The translations under genes and the position numbers were made by a program. Below the pieces are notes generated by a model. It saw only the letters and a program-made list of their open reading frames with translations. It searched no databases and was not told the origin of the DNA. Shown in pieces: positions 45,247 through 56,283 of a DNA stretch of 64,000 nt. This DNA comes from Macropodus opercularis (lineage: Eukaryota > Chordata > Actinopteri > Anabantiformes > Osphronemidae), in the NCBI GenBank assembly GCA_030770545.1, contig CM061098.1:9617501-9681500 (forward strand), given 5' to 3'. Position 1 is the first letter of the stretch, and each line of letters starts with the position of its first letter.

Positions 45247-47652
45247 CTGCAGAGTGGAAGCTGCCGAGTCACTCGTGTCCGTCAGTCCGGTTCCTCTTGG
45301 TATACTGGACACGATGTATCTGGAGCCCTTTGGCACAGGCTGCCTCACCACCAGCTTTCCTTTCCTGGTCTCTGCCAGGAACAGACTGTACCAGTAGGCA
45401 TCGTTGGAGACCAGAGTGGAGTCAGCGATGGTGGAGTTCCTCTCACTGGCCACACTGTTCCTGCAGGGAGGAGCCGCTTTGCTGGGTTTGGGTTTCTGAC
45501 ACTTGAGCACGATGGTGACCAGGATGGTGATGAGCAGCAGAAATGACACCGAGCCCAGACCGATCACCAAATACAGGTTGAGGTCTGAAAAGAGGTCGTA
45601 CTCCAGAGGCACCTCTGTCATGTCAGAGTAGGCCTTGACAGCAGTCTCCACCGTGGACAGCTTGATGGTGACTGTAGCGGAGAGAGCAGGTTCCCCGTTG
45701 TCCTTGGCCACAACCACCAGTCTGTGGTGGCGCAGATCTTTGTAGCTGAACATCCTCATGGTCCGGATCTCTCCGTTATACTGGTCCAGACTGAACAAGT
45801 TGGCGTCAGACACCTGTAGGAACTGGTAGGTGATGCGAGAGTTGTGCACCGAGTCCGTGTCTAAGGCGATCACCTTGGCAACCAGAGAGCCTTTATCCGT
45901 GGATCTGGGGATCTTTTCCTCCACCACTGAGCCGTGTGCGCGCCACGGAGACACAATAACTGGAGCGTTGTCGTTCTGGTCCACAATGATGATGTGGACG
46001 GTCACGTTACTGCTGAGTGGAGGAGAACCAGAGTCTCTGGCCTCGATGTGGAACAGAAACTCCTTCTCGATCTCATAGTCAAAGGTTTTCAGTGCGTAGA
46101 GATTCCCGTTCTCTGGATTGATGGAGAACAGCATGGACATGGAGGTGTTGGCGATCTCCTTCTCTATGATGAAGTAAACCAGATACTGGTTTTCGTGGAG
46201 GTCAGGGTCAAACGCAGTGAGTGAACTGACCAGGGCTCCAGGTGCGTTGTTCTCCATCACGCGTATGGTGTAAAACGACTGAGGGAACTGTGGAACATTG
46301 TCATTAACGTCCAGCAGCTCCAACGTCATGGTCTCGTTGTCAGATAAAGGAGGAGAACCTCTGTCTGTCACAGTAAACGTGATGTCATATTCTGGAACCT
46401 TCTCACGGTCTAACGGCTCTGACACCACTAATTCATAGTAGTTATCAGAGGACTCCCTCAGCCTGAAGGGCATATTACGTGGAATGTGAAGATCTACCAC
46501 TCCATTGACTCCTGAGTCTTTATCGCTGACACTAACTACTGCTATCACTGTGTCTAATTCTATGTTTTCATTCACTGGACTCTGGAAAGATTTGATGGAT
46601 ATCTCTGGGTGGTTGTCATTCATGTCCTCCACCAGAATCTTTATGGTGCATTGTCCTGATAAACTACTGGCTCCATGGTCTGTTGCTATAACTTCCATGT
46701 CATAAATCTTAAAATCCTCATAATTTAATGTTCCTTTAACAGTAATTTCACCAGTGGAAGGATTCAGATGAAAGGTTTCCTGTGTTTTCTCTGATGTATA
46801 AAGACTATACGAGTAAACAATATCAGAGTTCGATCCCTCGTCCAAGTCTGTTGCATTTAGATGGATAACGAGACTCCCTATTGGAATGTTTTCTATTATT
46901 TTAATGTCATAGCTTTGTCTGTCAAATTTAGGGGCGTTGTCATTTGTGTCTAAAACATGAACAACAACACTGGCAGTGCCCGATCTAGCCGGCCGCCCTC
47001 CATCTACAGCGGTGAGGATTAAATTGTGGACCGCCTTTTGCTCTCTGTCTAAATTTTTCACCAAAATCAAATCGGCAAACGTTGACCCATCTCGTCCAGA
47101 CTGAACCTCGATGTTAAAATATTCGTTTTTGCTTAAATTGTATGTTTTGACAGAATTAATTCCGATATCAGGATCAACTGCATTGCTGAGAGAGAACCGT
47201 TCCCCAGCGGGCGTTGCTTCGGATATGTCCAAATATATGGCATCTCTTCGAAATTGCGGGGCGTTGTCGTTAATGTCCAAAATCTCAAGTTCTATATTAA
47301 AAATCCGTAATGGGTTCTCAAGTATTACTTCCAGTTTAAGATAGCATGATGCTGACATCTTGGTTGGGCAATGTTCCCTGTCGATTTTTTCAACAATGTA
47401 CAGTTCACCAGTGTCTTTGTTCACATCCACGTATTTCTTGTTCGCGATATTGTCGAGGCGCATTTTCCTTTGGTTTAGCGTTTTGACATCCAAGCTGAGA
47501 TCAGTGGCAAGATTAGCTACAATCGATCCTTCTTTCATCTCCTCCGATATAGAATAATGGGTCACCGATGCAAATGTGTGATGAACGATGGACAAGAATA
47601 CAATCGACACCACATACCTTCTGTTAGACGGCACGTTTACCCGTGATTCCAT
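45247..47652 (-). CDS. Array-1 exon 2: protocadherin variable exon (802 codons)
   Basis: Met at 47652 (MESRVNVPSN) is preferred over the one at 47670, by analogy with the MES starts of exons 3 and 4. The leader ends HHTFAS, then VTHYSISEEM, with Ser for the usual Pro. EC1 has CPTKMSASC (CX7C), and its calcium motif is followed by His-Cys (IDREHC), one residue shorter than IDREYLC. EC3 matches exons 3 and 4. Two private changes sit in the otherwise common tract: KDSGVNG in EC4 and GALVSSL in EC5. Donor CTGCAG|GTTAGA (phase 0), weaker at +3 than its neighbours. Confidence 0.95.
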
Positions 47653-48151
47653 TGTCTCTTGCGCCTTCACCGTTCAAACGCTTAGATTGAGGTTAATGTT
47701 TTTCAAAGTTGAGGTGTAACACTGACTGTTCCGACCACGGTACAAATATAAGGCGTAAATCTCAAACGGATTGTATCCAAAAATATGGACTCGAGACGTG
47801 ATTGATTTGTGCGTTTCAGCACCACGGAGCTGTCCCTTTTTCTAGTCTGAGTCCTGCAACCTGCTCCGTCATTGCGGTCATTAGTTGGTATTTTTTTCAA
47901 GTCAACAGCGCCACTCTCTTTCCATTTTACCAGACCTTGCAGTTTTGTTGGATTCCATTTAAATAATATGATTTTTTTAATTATTATTAAACTGTCGAAG
48001 AATTCCCCATAAAACATTCTATTAATTATTTCGTGTTTACCTAGGTTAGGTTAATTTAAAACTGACAGAAACATGAATCACACAATTACGTGAAAAGCGT
48101 ACAGTGCAGTGTTTTAAATATAGAAATTATAATTATAGTCTAAACTCTTAC
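47653..48151. other. Spacer between array-1 exons 1 and 2
   Basis: 499 bp with the exon-2 CSE-like element. No other feature. Confidence 0.75.
47907..47921 (-). promoter_or_regulatory. CSE/CTCF-like element of array-1 exon 2
   Basis: Sense AAAGAGAGTGGCGCT, continuing GTTGACTTG, 255-269 bp before the ATG. Confidence 0.55.
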
Positions 48152-50560
48152 CTGCAGAGTGGAAGCTGCTGAGTCACTCGTGTCCGTCAGTCCGGTTCCT
48201 CTTGGTATACTGGACACGATGTATCTGGAGCCCTTTGGCACAGGCTGTCTCACCACCAGCTTTCCTTTCCTGGTCTCTGCCAGGAACAGACTGTACCAGT
48301 AGGCATCGTTGGAGACCAGAGTGGAGTCAGCGATGGTGGAGTTCCTCTCACTGGCCACACTGTTCCTGCAGGGAGGAGCCGCTTTGCTGGGTTTGGGTTT
48401 CTGACACTTGAGCACGATGGTGACCAGGATGGTGATGAGCAGCAGAAATGACACCGAGCCCAGACCGATCACCAAATACAGGTTGAGGTCTGAAAAGAGG
48501 TCGTACTCCAGAGGCACCTCTGTCATGTCAGAGTAGGCCTTGACAGCAGTCTCCACCGTGGACAGCTTGATGGTGACTGTAGCGGAGAGAGCAGGTTCCC
48601 CGTTGTCCTTGGCCACAACCACCAGTCTGTGGTGGCGCAGATCTTTGTAGCTGAACATCCTCATGGTCCGGATCTCTCCGTTATACTGGTCCAGACTGAA
48701 CAGGTTGGCGTCAGACACCTGTAGGAACTGGTAGGTGATGCGAGAGTTGTGCACCGAGTCCGTGTCTAAGGCGATCACCTTGGCAACCAGAGAGCCTTTA
48801 TCCGTGGACCTGGGGATCTTTTCCTCCACCACTGAGCCGTGTGCGCGCCACGGAGACACAATAACTGGAGCGTTGTCGTTCTGGTCCACAATGATGATGT
48901 GGACGGTCACGTTGCTGCTGAGTGGAGGAGAACCAGAGTCTCTGGCCTCGATGTGGAACAGAAACTCCTTCTCGATCTCATAGTCAAAGGTTTTCAGTGC
49001 GTAGAGATTCCCGTTCTCTGGATTGATGGAGAACAGCATGGACATGGAGGTGTTGGCGATCTCCTTCTCTATGATGAAGTAAACCAGATACTGGTTTTCG
49101 TGGAGGTCAGGGTCAAACGCAGTGAGTGAACTGATCAGGGCTCCAGGTGCGTTGTTCTCCATCACGCGTATGGTGTAAAATGACTGAGGGAACTGTGGTG
49201 CGTTGTCATTAACATCCAGTAGATGCACAGTTATCGTTTCATTATCAGATAACGGTGGATTTCCTGCGTCTTTTACAATTAGCGTGATGTCATATTCAGG
49301 TACAGATTCACGATCCAAGGGCTCGGCTACAATCAGCTTGTAATGCAGGGGTCTATCTAACGATTCATTGAGAATAAAGGGCATAGGCTGAAAAATTGCT
49401 AAGCTTATGTTTCCATTTGCACCAGCGTCTCTGTCACTTATGCTGACCAGAGCTATCACACTCCCTACTGGGATGTTTTCATCCACGGTGTTTTTAACAG
49501 ATTGAATATTAATTTCTGGATAATTGTCATTCATGTCCATTACGTGAACGACTACTCTACACTGCCCCAGTAGCGGCAGCGTTCCTTTATCTCTGGCTTC
49601 AATGTGCATCTCATACATTTTCATATCTTCATAATCAATCGTACCCTTCACGATGATCTCCCCTGTGTTGGGATTCAGATTAAATACGTCTTGTGTTTTC
49701 TCTGACGTATAAAGAGTGAACGAGTAAACTATTTCTGAATTCAGCCCCTCGTCTCTATCTGTGGCGTTCAGCTTCATCACTAATGTTCCGATGGCAGAAT
49801 TTTCTGTCATGTTAATTGTGTAGGTCTGCTTGTCAAACCGAGGAGGGTTATCGTTTGTATCCTGTACTCTAACGATGATACTGGCTGTGCCGGAGCGCAC
49901 AGGGACCCCGCCGTCTACAGCAGTCAGTATTAGATTATGTACTGCGTTCTCCTCCCTGTCTAAAGACTTGGTCAACACCAAATCAACATACTGAGTCCCG
50001 TCGCTGCCCGTTTGAATTTCGATGGCGAAATGTTCACTCTGACTGAGTTTGTATGTTTTAATTGTATTTATTCCAACATCCGGGTCCACGGCATTGGGCA
50101 GGGAGAATCTCTCTCCTGGCGTCGCTGACTCGGAAACGTCGAGCTCTACTCTGCCACGTCGAAAATGTGGAGCATTGTCATTGATGTCCGTTATCTGAAG
50201 TTCAATGTTAAATATACGCAAAGGACTTTCTATGATGACATCGAGCTTTACAAAACAGGACGCCGGTTTTGCTGGGCAAAGATATTCCCTGTCCATCTTT
50301 TCCACGATATAAAGCTCCCCTGTCTTTTTGTTGAAATCTAAATATTTCTTATTGGGGAAAATATCAAGTTTTACCTCTCTTTGTGCCAGACTTCCAAGTT
50401 CAAGTCCCAAATCAGCAGCAAGGTTAGCCACCACGGAGCCCCTCTCCATCTCCTCGGCTATGGAATACCGTGTCACAGACAAAGCACTGGGCCACAGCGC
50501 ACACAAGACAAAGACACCTGCACAAAAATGCATCTTTAGGTGTGCGAACAAGTAATCCAC
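48152..50560 (-). CDS. Array-1 exon 1: divergent protocadherin variable exon (803 codons)
   Basis: ATG 50560, or the in-frame Met at 50533 (MHFCAGVFV), which gives a shorter leader. The leader ends PSALS before VTRYSIAEEM. EC1 has CPAKPASC (CX6C) and MDREYL. EC1-EC4 differ from all other array-1 exons: EC4 reads IFQPMPFILNESLDRPLHY where the others have LHIPRNMPFRLRESSDN. From PQFPQSFYTIRVMENNAPG (start of EC5) to the donor CTGCAG|GTAAGA it joins the common sequence. The common tract is therefore about 1 kb here against about 1.3 kb in the others. It is the first exon of the array, possibly an older lineage. Confidence 0.96.
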
Positions 50561-50724
50561 ATCGAAAACTAGTTTCTTCTTTCCTAAGTATCCATGTCAT
50601 TAATGAGGGGTGTTGTTTACGCAACAATGAAACGCATATACTCCGGAAAGCGTGTCCTACACACATTACCAATGGGTGTGTCACGACTTGAGAGAGAGAC
50701 GCGCACCATGCTCATGTGGTCAAC

Positions 50725-50739
50725 AGTGACACCGTGTGA
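50725..50739 (-). promoter_or_regulatory. CSE/CTCF-like element of array-1 exon 1
   Basis: Sense TCACACGGTGTCACT, continuing GTTGACC, 165-179 bp before the ATG. The core is the array-2 type GTGTCACT, but the GTTGAC flank is shared with array-1 exon 2. Confidence 0.6.
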
Positions 50740-51170
50740 CTAGATTACGGATAGTTCAGAAGCTTTGTTGAATCAGCTTGTTGGCAAACACCTGGTTTCA
50801 CATCACAGCGACACAGTGTAAAGCGCTTCAACTTGTTTTTTCTGTGGTTATAGTTTCTCCCTGTAACACGTTGACTCTAATAAGTGCATTTCCATCTTCA
50901 AACAACAAACTTTACAAACTGTAAAATTGACATGTGATATCACTCTTCTTTTATAGATGACATATGTTTTAAATGATCTGTTAAACGTTCATCTCTGTTT
51001 CATTTTAAAGGTAGAATTTGGTCTGTGTAGAGGTCTTATAAGAACAAAGCATCCCACCGCTGAGTGTCGGTGTGCATCTCCAAGGATCTAAGGAAGGATG
51101 CACTTCCCTAAATGTGTGTATGTGTGGTATCTCTGTGATTCCTGCTTCAGCGCAATGTTCTTTAGTCATT

Positions 51171-51418
51171 TAAATGGTCTGCATTTGTATAGCGCTTTTC
51201 TACCTATCGGTACTCAAAGCGCTTTGACACTGCGTCACATTCACCCATTCACACACCGGTGGCAGAGCTGCTATGCAGCTTAAGCTGACACACTGGGGGC
51301 AACTTGGGGTTCAGTGTCTTGCCCAGGGACACTTCGGCACATTCCTGGAAGCCAGGAATTGAACCACCGATCCTACGATTGGTGGGCGACAGCTCTACCT
51401 CTGAGCCACTGCCGCCAA
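51171..51418 (-). mobile_element. tRNA-derived SINE
   Basis: On the minus strand the 5' part is tRNA-like, with an A box (TGGCTCAGAGGTAGAGC) and a B box (GGTTCAATTCC). It is followed by the tail CAAGACACTGAACCCCAAGTT and a 3' end rich in AAAGCGC and TATACAAATG words. This composite is a common teleost SINE family. I did not identify target-site duplications. Confidence 0.8.
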
Positions 51419-52597
51419 GTACTGTGTCACATCATGAACCAAGACACAAATGATCCACTTAAGAATATTTTTTGTAAATCTATGTAGCCTTCAAATGCCA
51501 CTGAATTAATTAAATCAATTGTTCTGCATATATTTTAGTATCTGCGCATATTCAGGACAACACAAGTCAAGTTATTGAACACAAAGTGAACATTTATCTG
51601 CAGTGCAATAACACCACAATCTACTGCCTCAAAACTACAGAGGTTCACTTTAATCTATGTAACCTAGTCTCAAAACAGTACCTAAATATGTCCATTAAAA
51701 TGTAAGTAAAATGTCTGTGGTCCATAAAGAATCATAAAACGATGCAAGGTCAAATACTTGAAAACACATTAAATACCTCATAAGTGAGATTGACTTCATC
51801 TGAACTGGTCCCTGCGAACTGCATAAAGAAAATTAAGAGATAGTGAATTTGTCATTTTAAACCAACTAATGCAAAGACTGACAGGAAAAAAACATGAAGC
51901 CAAATGTTTGCCTCAAATTAAAACTGATGAATAATATGAGGTGAAATCAGGGTCACAATTCAAAATACAGAAAGTAGAAGTTGGAATGTTTAACACGTTT
52001 GAAACTGAAAAGTATGTTTAGTAACTGTAAATGTATGGGATTTCAACACCCTGGTGTGTTAACACTGGAGAGACTGAAAAGACAAACAACAAAACTTTTC
52101 CAGATATTTGCAAATAACACAGAGGAGCTGGTGCATTTCTGTTGGTCAGATCGCAGCCATCACCATAAATATCCATATCTGCAGGTAAAAGTCTCCAGCA
52201 GGTGAGCTGGAGTTCGTAAAGAGTCAGCGTCTGTCTGCAGCAGCTCCCTTTCCTCTGGAGTTTGCAAGTCCTGAGCTTGTTGGTCTCTCTGCCATCACTG
52301 CTCCTCTCTGCCTGAACTGTTCTAAAAAAAAATAAAAAAAGGAACAGCATAAAATGTGCTTCAGTGTTTAGATTTGTAGGCTGGTTGATTAGTGTCTGTG
52401 GGTGAGTGTCATGCAAATATACTCACATGACAAAAGGGCTGCAAACCATTAACCCTTATGTCAGTGAATAGTATGTGTACATATAATATACTAAATAATA
52501 ACTATAATAAAAGTCTAAGTGTTATGTTATTTGCTCAACCAAAGATTTGAAATGAGTGTCCAGCATGAGTGAAACCTAAAGTCTTTTCAGAAATTAC

Positions 52598-53042
52598 TTA
52601 CATTTCACTGATATTAAACGTAATTTTATAACACTAGTTCACCATAAGTTCATGCTGGTCAGATATATGGGCAGTGCAGTTTGTAACTTGACTATACTGT
52701 TTAAAGAAAAGGTTTCACTACTTCACTTCTGGAAGCTAAAAATGTGGACAAGTAAACTACTTAAAAGGACAAAATGCACAAGGTAACTAGTGAGGTTCTG
52801 ATCCATGACTACTTAACTTGTAAACTTGTTAAACTCCACTAACCCTCAACTAGTAAGGGCAAAAAATAAATGGCAAGTTAACTAATATTTATTTTTTGCC
52901 CTTGGCTAGTGCATGTGGTACCTTACTAGTTAACTTGTACATGTTTTTGTTGACTAGTACTGTCAAGTTGCAAACTAATGGACCCACATATCCAACTGGA
53001 GAGCATTTATGGGTGAACTAGTATTTGGAAATGTAGTCTGAC
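52598..53042. mobile_element. Large imperfect foldback (MITE-like) element
   Basis: The two halves are long imperfect inverted copies. ACACTAGTTCACC near 52631 pairs with GGGTGAACTAGT near 53011, GTTTGTAACTTGAC with GTCAAGTTGCAAAC, and AAGGGCAAAAAATAAAT with ATTTATTTTTTGCCCTT at the centre. Arms are about 200 bp. No coding capacity. The ends are not sharply defined. Confidence 0.65.
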
Positions 53043-53094
53043 AGCAGAGTTATGTAATTAATACTGAAAAGACTTTCCATAAAAGGTGCTGAAC

Positions 53095-53233
53095 TGGTCA
53101 ACAGGCTCAACTACCTGGTCAACAGGCTCAACTACCTGGTCAACAGGCTCAACTACCTGGTCAACAGGCTCAACTACCTGGTCAACAGGCTCAACTACCT
53201 GGTCAACAGGCTCAACTACCTGGTCAACAGGCT
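53095..53233. repeat. 21-bp tandem repeat, seven copies of its core
   Basis: TGGTCAACAGGCT recurs at exact 21-bp steps (53095, 53116, 53137, 53158, 53179, 53200, 53221), with CAACTACC between. The copies are almost perfect, so the expansion is recent. Confidence 0.95.
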
Positions 53234-53975
53234 GTGTCTTCTGCCTCGTTGTGTAAACGTCTGTTTGTTACTTCCAGTCTGGACGTCACTGTCATCCTCA
53301 TGGTTAAACGTCTTCCCCTGAACTTGCTGCGGCCAGACGCGAGTGTTAGCTTGCTTTGCTAACGAACATGTCAAGCTAATAACCAAGAACCTGTGGCTGC
53401 TGCTTGGTGTCAAATCTCCTTCCTCTCCTCGATCCTATCTATCTACATACCTCGTTTGCAGCCAACTCCGTCTTCTCCAGGAAGGTTGTCTGAAAGTCAG
53501 ACACCTTGAGTCAACTTCCACACTTTCTTCTCTCGATGTTTCTTTCGTCCTCTTTCTTTTTTACAACTTGCAGGTAGACACGCGCGGTGAAACTACAGTG
53601 GGAGGTTATTCGCCATTGCGTTAAACTATTGACTGACGTCTGACGTGACCAATAGAAACGCATTTAGTTCAGCCGTGTCAGCCGATTGGCTGAGATCTCA
53701 CCCTGGTCTGAGCGTCAAACCTGCAGAGAACGAAAACAGTATCAAACAAAAACACTGCAAGAAATGACCTGGGACAAAAACACGTGTCAGAACTTTAAGA
53801 CACAGATTTGTAACACTGAAAAAAAGATGGAATGATGGAAAATCTTATCTTCTGAAAGCAATTCACGCAACTTAGACACAACCCTGATAATAACCAACAT
53901 ACAATATTAGATAAAAAAAAAAATACAGACATATTTACCTCCTGCATCCCCTTGCATGTATTTATGCTTCTTAGT

Positions 53976-54003
53976 TTTATTTATTTATTTATATTTATTT
54001 ATT
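53976..54003. repeat. (TTTA)n-like simple repeat
   Basis: About 28 bp of TTTATTTA words. Confidence 0.8.
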
Positions 54004-54091
54004 CAACGAAGCTCATTTGTATGGAATAACATTGATTTATAATGAATCACTTCTTCTAACCCAGTTTGACGTTAATTTATTCTTTCTCAAT

Positions 54092-54106
54092 GCCGCCATC
54101 TGCTGG
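54092..54106 (-). promoter_or_regulatory. CTCF consensus match A downstream of the alpha cluster
   Basis: The minus strand reads CCAGCAGATGGCGGC, matching all 15 positions of CCASYAGRKGGCRSY. It lies about 2.2 kb past the alpha stop codon and 3.5 kb before array 1. Its orientation is the same as that of the variable promoters. Confidence 0.55.
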
Positions 54107-54655
54107 ATGAATCTGGTGCCTGCTCAACAGAGAGCAAATGCTTATCATGGGTATGTATTGTGTTGGAATTGCACATACAGACAAAAAAATGTACAGAAAC
54201 TACTATTATATTATTCTATATAAGAACCCAAGTATGTGTAGCTTAAATATGCCTAAACACGTATTTGTTTTCTTATTATAGTAATTCCTTAAAATGTGTT
54301 GTTGTTTTGTTTTTGCTTTTTTAATCTATAATGTCCCCTGTTGTGGATTAGTATGTTAATAATAGTAGGTTTGGGTGGTAGGATGTTCAATGTTTAAAAC
54401 GTTAAACATTGTTGTAAATCATAGTCATATATACACTTATCCTTAACATTTTCTCACTGAGTCATTCATTTACTCACCTGAAGTACTTCTGTGTTTGAAT
54501 AAAAGACACATGAGGTTGTGCGGGCAGGTTATAAAGGTGCTAACAGTAGCCTAGTGTTTGCTAAGAATTTATGTGTTAGTTGCAGAGAGGGATACAGGTG
54601 CCAGCACAATATTAAGTTCTACAAATCACACTGGCGGTTATTCAGTGACATAAAA

Positions 54656-54670
54656 CGCGCCCTCTGGTGG
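54656..54670 (-). promoter_or_regulatory. CTCF consensus match B downstream of the alpha cluster
   Basis: The minus strand reads CCACCAGAGGGCGCG, 14 of 15 consensus positions, 564 bp from match A and in the same orientation. In mammals the HS5-1 enhancer downstream of the alpha constant exons carries a pair of CTCF sites, so this pair is a candidate counterpart. Confidence 0.55.
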
Positions 54671-55764
54671 ACAACTACAGAACCGACAGATGGTTTGAAA
54701 AGAACAACTGCTCATAACAACAATTTCAGCACCACTGAAATGGACAGCTCCAGGAGACCTTGGGAGGCACGATGACAAGATTGTGTTGGATCAGAAACGA
54801 CTGAAAGATATAAAACTTTTCTAGACCGTAATTACACCAAGCTCATAATAGTAGTATCACAACGGTGTAAACCAGCTACAGTTTGACAGAAAGTATATTG
54901 ATTTGGTTTCCAGGTGCAGAGGTTTATACAAACTTGTTTCTGAATAAGACCCTAAAATAACTCTTTTTGCACAATCTTGTAGGAGATGGTAAGAATAATC
55001 CTGTACATCTATTTTAGGAACAGAGCTCCACTCCTCTCTCGCTCATCTGAAAGTAAGCCAAGCTGACCTAAATATGGCTGCCCCTTCAGCCGTCCCTACG
55101 GATCACCTTACCGCAGAGAAGGTTAGACTGCTCCCCTCTATGCTCTCCACGGACACCCATTTCCTTATTAACAGAATTATTTTCAATCTGAGCCATAGGA
55201 CGACCTAATTATCCAACTTGTTTCTGGCCAGTGGCCAACTTCCATCTGTTGATGGTGAGAACTAATTCCCAGGGAAATAATATGTAAAAGGGCACAGAGA
55301 AGAGAAGCCACAGGCCCTATAGCTCACATACAGGTATGGCATTTGGAGCTGAGCCTCCCCTTTCCCCGACGCTTGTACTTGTGTTCGTGGTCTTAATTAA
55401 AGTGATATTTCGAGAGAGGAGGTTCTGTTTGTTCAGTTAATGAACTCCACTATTCTCTGCGGGCAAATGGAAATGCAAGCACTCCAATTAGCATATGTTA
55501 GCATTTTACTGTGTTTACTCCTCACCCTGGAAAACAGCTTACCACGACGAAAAGCTTTTCACTCCTGTTAGAGGATCTGTGGAACTTTTTCACCCCAAAA
55601 TAATTGACTCAAGCTAATTAAACATAGATCTAGGAAACTTACATCTAAATGCTTTATACATATTGATTGACCAAGTGTGATATGCATTAAACCCAGAGTT
55701 TTGTGACTCACAAAAGGTCACACACGCATTCTTAACAAATATGAAGACCATATGAAAAAAATAC

Positions 55765-55770
55765 TTTATT
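55765..55770 (-). terminator. Candidate alpha-cluster polyadenylation signal
   Basis: AATAAA on the minus strand about 510 bp past the alpha stop codon. An ATTAAA at 56252-56257 lies only 27 bp past the stop and is less likely. Confidence 0.4.
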
Positions 55771-56005
55771 TTCATAAATGTATACAGTACATGTGTGGAA
55801 CAAATCCCACATCTTTACAATGACCTGCGTTATGCTGCAGCTTGCATGACCATGATCATACTGTTCCAATGCAAGCTCTGTTAGGAAAAAACATTTCAAA
55901 AATCATTTGTCATAAAGCCTAAAAATATAAATGGATGTGCAAAAATTATTGTCCACTAATACTTTTATAAATATTTTGGATGTAACTGCTCTCATTTGAT
56001 TGTCT

Positions 56006-56034
56006 AAATAATAATAACAATAATAATAATAATA
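56006..56034. repeat. (AAT)n microsatellite
   Basis: About nine AAT-type units with one AAC interruption, inside the presumed alpha 3'UTR. Confidence 0.9.
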
Positions 56035-56283
56035 GGCAGATGGACATGTTGATCATATTATAGCGCCATGTCACAGAAATAGCCATCACACTTGCTTTAT
56101 AGTTTGCATTTTAGCCAAAATAGACGATTCATTGTTTTTCCTACTCTGAATGGCACATCAGTCATTTTTCATACCACCTGTAAATCTTGTGTCCATTAAT
56201 TTACTACTGAAGTAGTTTCTTCCTCTTTTTTCATTTGAGGCTATTCATCATTTTAATTATTCGTCCAGAGAGTCAATTAAAAG

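Larger units (their letters stand above)
50561..56283. other. Gap between the alpha constant exons and array 1
   Basis: 5.7 kb without a gene. It holds the array-1 exon-1 promoter element, a SINE, a foldback element, a 21-bp minisatellite, short AT-rich and (AAT)n repeats, two CTCF-like sites, and the alpha 3'UTR at its right end. Short open frames here have no recognisable domain. Confidence 0.7.
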
